Source of the DNA: Pipra filicauda
Taxonomy: Eukaryota; Chordata; Aves; Passeriformes; Pipridae
Direction of reading: 5' to 3'
Assembly (NCBI RefSeq): GCF_003945595.2
Contig: NW_024104425.1
Coordinates: forward strand, 606,873-670,872
Length of the DNA stretch: 64,000 nt
Shown here: positions 61,192-64,000 of the stretch, piece after piece
Layout of the letters: each line of letters begins with the position of its first letter
Position numbering within the stretch: position 1 is the stretch's first letter
Made by a program: the position numbers and the translations under genes
Notes under the pieces: model-generated
The model's input: the letters and a program-made list of their open reading frames with translations, nothing else
What the model was told of the DNA's origin: nothing
The model's database searches: none

Positions 61192-61939
61192 TGTGCTGGT
61201 TTAAAGGTAAACCTGCAGGAGAAATGAACCCAACTCAAAAGAGACTATAAATCAGAGTTACAATTTAATAACAATACAATAAATGCAATTATACTGACAA
61301 ACAGTTAGTTTTAACCCACAAAACCCAGATGTATAACCCAGCACCCTGGGGCAGGAACAGAGTGATGTTCATTGGCCCCTGTGCTGAGCGACACGTGGTT
61401 CCCCCTGAGTCCAAAGTAAAAGGAAAGGAAAACCTGTTGGTGAGAGTACTGGTCACAGTCTGGTCAAGAGTGGTGATTGCAGTCCAGTTGAGGTTCTGGT
61501 CCTCCTCTGGACCCCATGAGTGGGGCCCAGAAGTCCAAAGACCCCAGGATTATATACACTCAAGTTCCCATGGGAATGCCCAGTACCTCCCCCAGGGCAG
61601 GGAGTTCCACAATGGGTGATTGTGAGTCGTGAGGTATTTTTGGAATCCTTGGTGGCCCGTTAGCAGACATGACCCCTCAGGCTGGGTGTGGAGGTGCTAA
61701 TGATTCCCCAGAGGGGAGTTACACACCTGAGTCATTGGTGTGAGGATAGGAACATCCTCCGATTTCACAGGCTTCTTAACAGCCAGCTTATAGCCTGAGG
61801 GGTCAGACGTGCTCTGGACAGCTGCTGCAAATGGTCTGTTGTTAACAGTTCCTGGGAAATGATATAGAGGATGTAGAATATACAGTTTGGGTTACACCAA
61901 CACAGTGATGAACTGGTCCTGGCTGCTCTGACTAGGATA
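61192..61939 (-). mobile_element. Solo LTR, family b, inserted in a CR1
   Basis: A 748-bp LTR from tgtgctggtttaaagg to ctctgactaggata on the plus strand (the expected final aca is ata here). It has a perfect 5-bp TSD gaagt (61187-61191 and 61940-61944). Removing the LTR and one TSD restores the CR1 reading tttactgaagtccagac, whose complement encodes LDFSKA. TATA (complement of attatatac near 61551) and ATTAAA (complement of tttaat near 61264) place the transcript on the minus strand. It holds a segment (about 61620-61738) absent from the nested copy at 53361, and fewer tandem units. Confidence 0.92.
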
Positions 61940-62000
61940 GAAGTCCAGACTACAAGTCTATGGCACTGGATGGGACTCACCCATCCAGGGTGGGTACTGA
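61940..62000 (-). mobile_element. Continuation of the split CR1 (left part of ORF2)
   Basis: After the duplicated gaagt, the complement of ccagactac completes the SLDFSKAFD block of CR1 reverse transcriptase. Similarity fades within a few tens of bases, so the CR1 boundary beyond about 62000 is uncertain. Confidence 0.6.
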
Positions 62001-64000
62001 ATCTCCCTAAAGCTCTTTAAATCTCCTGTGGTTGGTCTGGCAATGCCCTTGCCATGTTAGCCTCTCTCAGCAAAAGCTGCTGGGTCCTGCCAGGTCTCTC
62101 CAGTCCTTCTTGTCTTGCCCTGACTTCAGGAATCTTCTGTCTAACTCGTTCAGGTGTTTTGACCCAGAATTTACGATAGTCACCGCTGCTGTCACTGCTG
62201 TCACTGTGTACTCGCTGACTTTTAATGACTTTATGCGTTTAATGTATGCACTAGGATGCATCTAATGAATCTTAACTTTTAAATGATTGAATCTGTAATC
62301 TTTACAGCATTTTTATCCATTTCAATTTACAAATGTTTAATCATTTAAAAATATATTTATGGTAATAGCTTGGAAATATTCAATTGAGCAGTATTTTTTA
62401 TTATCCACCTAAAATACATAAATTTTCTTTTCTTTATCTAATATTGATATTTAGTTCATTATTGGTAGTTATTACTTATAAGCAAAAAATAGAGACATAC
62501 TTTAAAAAAATCAAATTAATCTCAGTTGACAGGAAAATTAATTTAAATCAGCATGAAAAAATCTATAGATGATTTAATGAGAAATAAGTGATTTTTAAAA
62601 TGTCTGTTTCATAGTTCAGATTTTTATAAGGAAGTTTATAAAGGAAAAAATTGTGGTTTAGAAATTCATACTGACCCATATGATAGATTTCCAACTGAAA
62701 ATATAATGTCAGAAAAGCAGAAACTTAATATAGATATCTACAGCTGTTCTACTCACTCAAGATTTCCCTTATTTTAGATAGATATTTGCACTTTTAGGAT
62801 GCAGTTTATCTGATCTCTTTCGTACATCTGTTCAGGGTGAAAAGGATCACATCACAACATTGCTTAGTTCTGTCTATAACTATTAAGCCAGTCTGTATGT
62901 TTAAATTCCAGTCATAGGAATATGAAACAGAGATTAGTGGTTTTATGACCATCTACCTTTTAACAAAGTTGGTTACCTAATTTTTTTACTCAGAAAAGCA
63001 ATTTTTCCATCTTCTGAATCTAAAGCTAAAATCCTCCCCTTTTTTTTTCCAGTCAGCAAACAAGGTAATTAACACAATCTTTCTAAAACTTTGTCTAAGA
63101 GAGAAAAGAATTAAGTGCTTCTATCTTTATGAAATACAGAGGAGCAGGATAGCAGTTTAATTACATTCAAAAGGTACAGTCGGTGCACTAACAAAATCTC
63201 TATTAATAATACTTTCTCTTACAGCTACAATAAAAGTAGTAATTTCACATTGTGCAATTATCTTTTTTGTTTTTAGTAATAATGAGGAAAAACAAGGACA
63301 GCTTTGGAAAGACTAAATTAAAGTCAAAACACAGTTGCTAGAAAATACTGAATATACATATGAGAATATATTCACATCACCACTTTGGAGACAAGAACAG
63401 TCATCTCATATGTTAGGACTACTCTAAAATAAAATTATTTGAGATTACATTTTAATTGGTTAGGAATCCTCAAAGGGTTTCTCTGTTGGCTTTCCTGTGG
63501 GAGTAGCAAACTCCAGGTAAGTGGCAGTCATCAATTGCTGTCAAGAGTAATGTCTTCCATTACAACTGCAGCACTCATAAGAAGATGTGTGTATTTTTTT
63601 CTGTAAAATCCTGACAAGTTACATTTATTTTCTACCTTTGTTAAAAAGCTTAGCTTAGGTTGCTACTCAATAGTTCAGTAAAGAGAGTATATGTAATTCT
63701 GTGGCAAAACTTACAGTGATTTGACAGTGTATTTAGCTCTGTGTTAAATAGAAGTACTTTTTCATCAATGCTCTGTAAACAGTGTTTGTGCTGATAGCAC
63801 ACGGCATCCTTAACAAATGTGGTATTTAAATAGATCTTAACATATGTAAGGAACATTTAATTGTTATTGCAAAATGAAGAAAAATAGCAACCTAACTAGT
63901 CATAATTGTTAAGTATATTCTTTGATGTTGAACACCTGAAGAAAAACCAAACTTTTAATAGTTGTAGTAGAGCAATTAAAACACTAGTGATTAAATCTGA
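62001..64000. other. Unique sequence; one coding-like short frame
   Basis: GC-richer to about 62270, then AT-rich to the end. A 64-codon minus-strand frame (62067-62261) ends in a charged stretch LNELDRRFLKSGQDKKDW and is discussed in the findings. No other gene or repeat was recognised. Confidence 0.45.

Noticed and set aside
1..64000. CRISPR arrays, operons, tRNA or rRNA genes
   Set aside because: No regularly spaced identical repeats, no ribosome-binding-site-led gene strings and no tRNA-like folds or rRNA words were seen; the sequence is vertebrate.

Overview
The window reads as vertebrate nuclear DNA, most likely from a bird. It is AT-rich and I see no intact protein-coding gene. Short GC-rich islets coincide with transposable elements. 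The bird assignment rests on many 5'-truncated CR1 LINE copies ending in the typical attctgtgattctgtga-type tails, and on solo long terminal repeats (LTRs) resembling families common in bird genomes. No splice-bounded exon series, tRNA, rRNA, CRISPR array, operon or bacterial gene was recognised. The open reading frames present are short; nearly all are chance frames or lie inside repeats. The region is best described as intergenic or deep-intronic sequence colonised by retroelements.

Layout. 0-12 kb: unique AT-rich DNA with a solo LTR (family c) at 3.6-4.2 kb, a CR1 3' end with its ORF2 C-terminal remains at 6.06-6.86 kb, and a short CR1 tail at 11.1 kb. 12-25 kb: a CR1 tail at 12.6 kb, a decayed CR1 reverse-transcriptase fragment at 16.8 kb, a solo LTR (family a) at 18.9-19.7 kb next to an older module-repeat sequence, and a reversed, 3'-truncated family-a LTR at 24.2-24.9 kb. 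25-40 kb: a reversed family-c LTR at 28.2-28.8 kb, an ancient CR1 relic at 30.5 kb, a GC-rich LTR (family f) at 33.7-34.35 kb, and a family-d LTR at 39.2-39.8 kb. 40-46.5 kb: CR1 3' end, two family-d LTRs in head-to-head opposite orientation, a family-e LTR with a clear 5-bp target-site duplication (TSD), and a reversed CR1 tail. 46.5-53 kb: mostly unique, with an ancient CR1 relic at 51.3 kb and a 50-bp poly-T tract. 53-62 kb: the densest part. A family-a LTR is split by a nested family-b LTR (TSD gaagg), another family-a LTR lies at 56.1-57.1 kb, and a long reversed CR1 is split by a second family-b LTR (TSD gaagt).

Family letters a-f are local labels. They were defined by comparing copies inside this window and by recollection of avian repeat consensus sequences, not by a database search. 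No internal retroviral genes (gag, pol, env) were seen, so every LTR appears to be a solo LTR. The clearest biology is the relative order of insertions shown by nesting and TSDs. The most useful follow-ups are the unexplained 44-bp duplicated element near 22.0 and 23.6 kb, the LTR promoters, and a few stretches whose texture suggests conserved non-coding elements.
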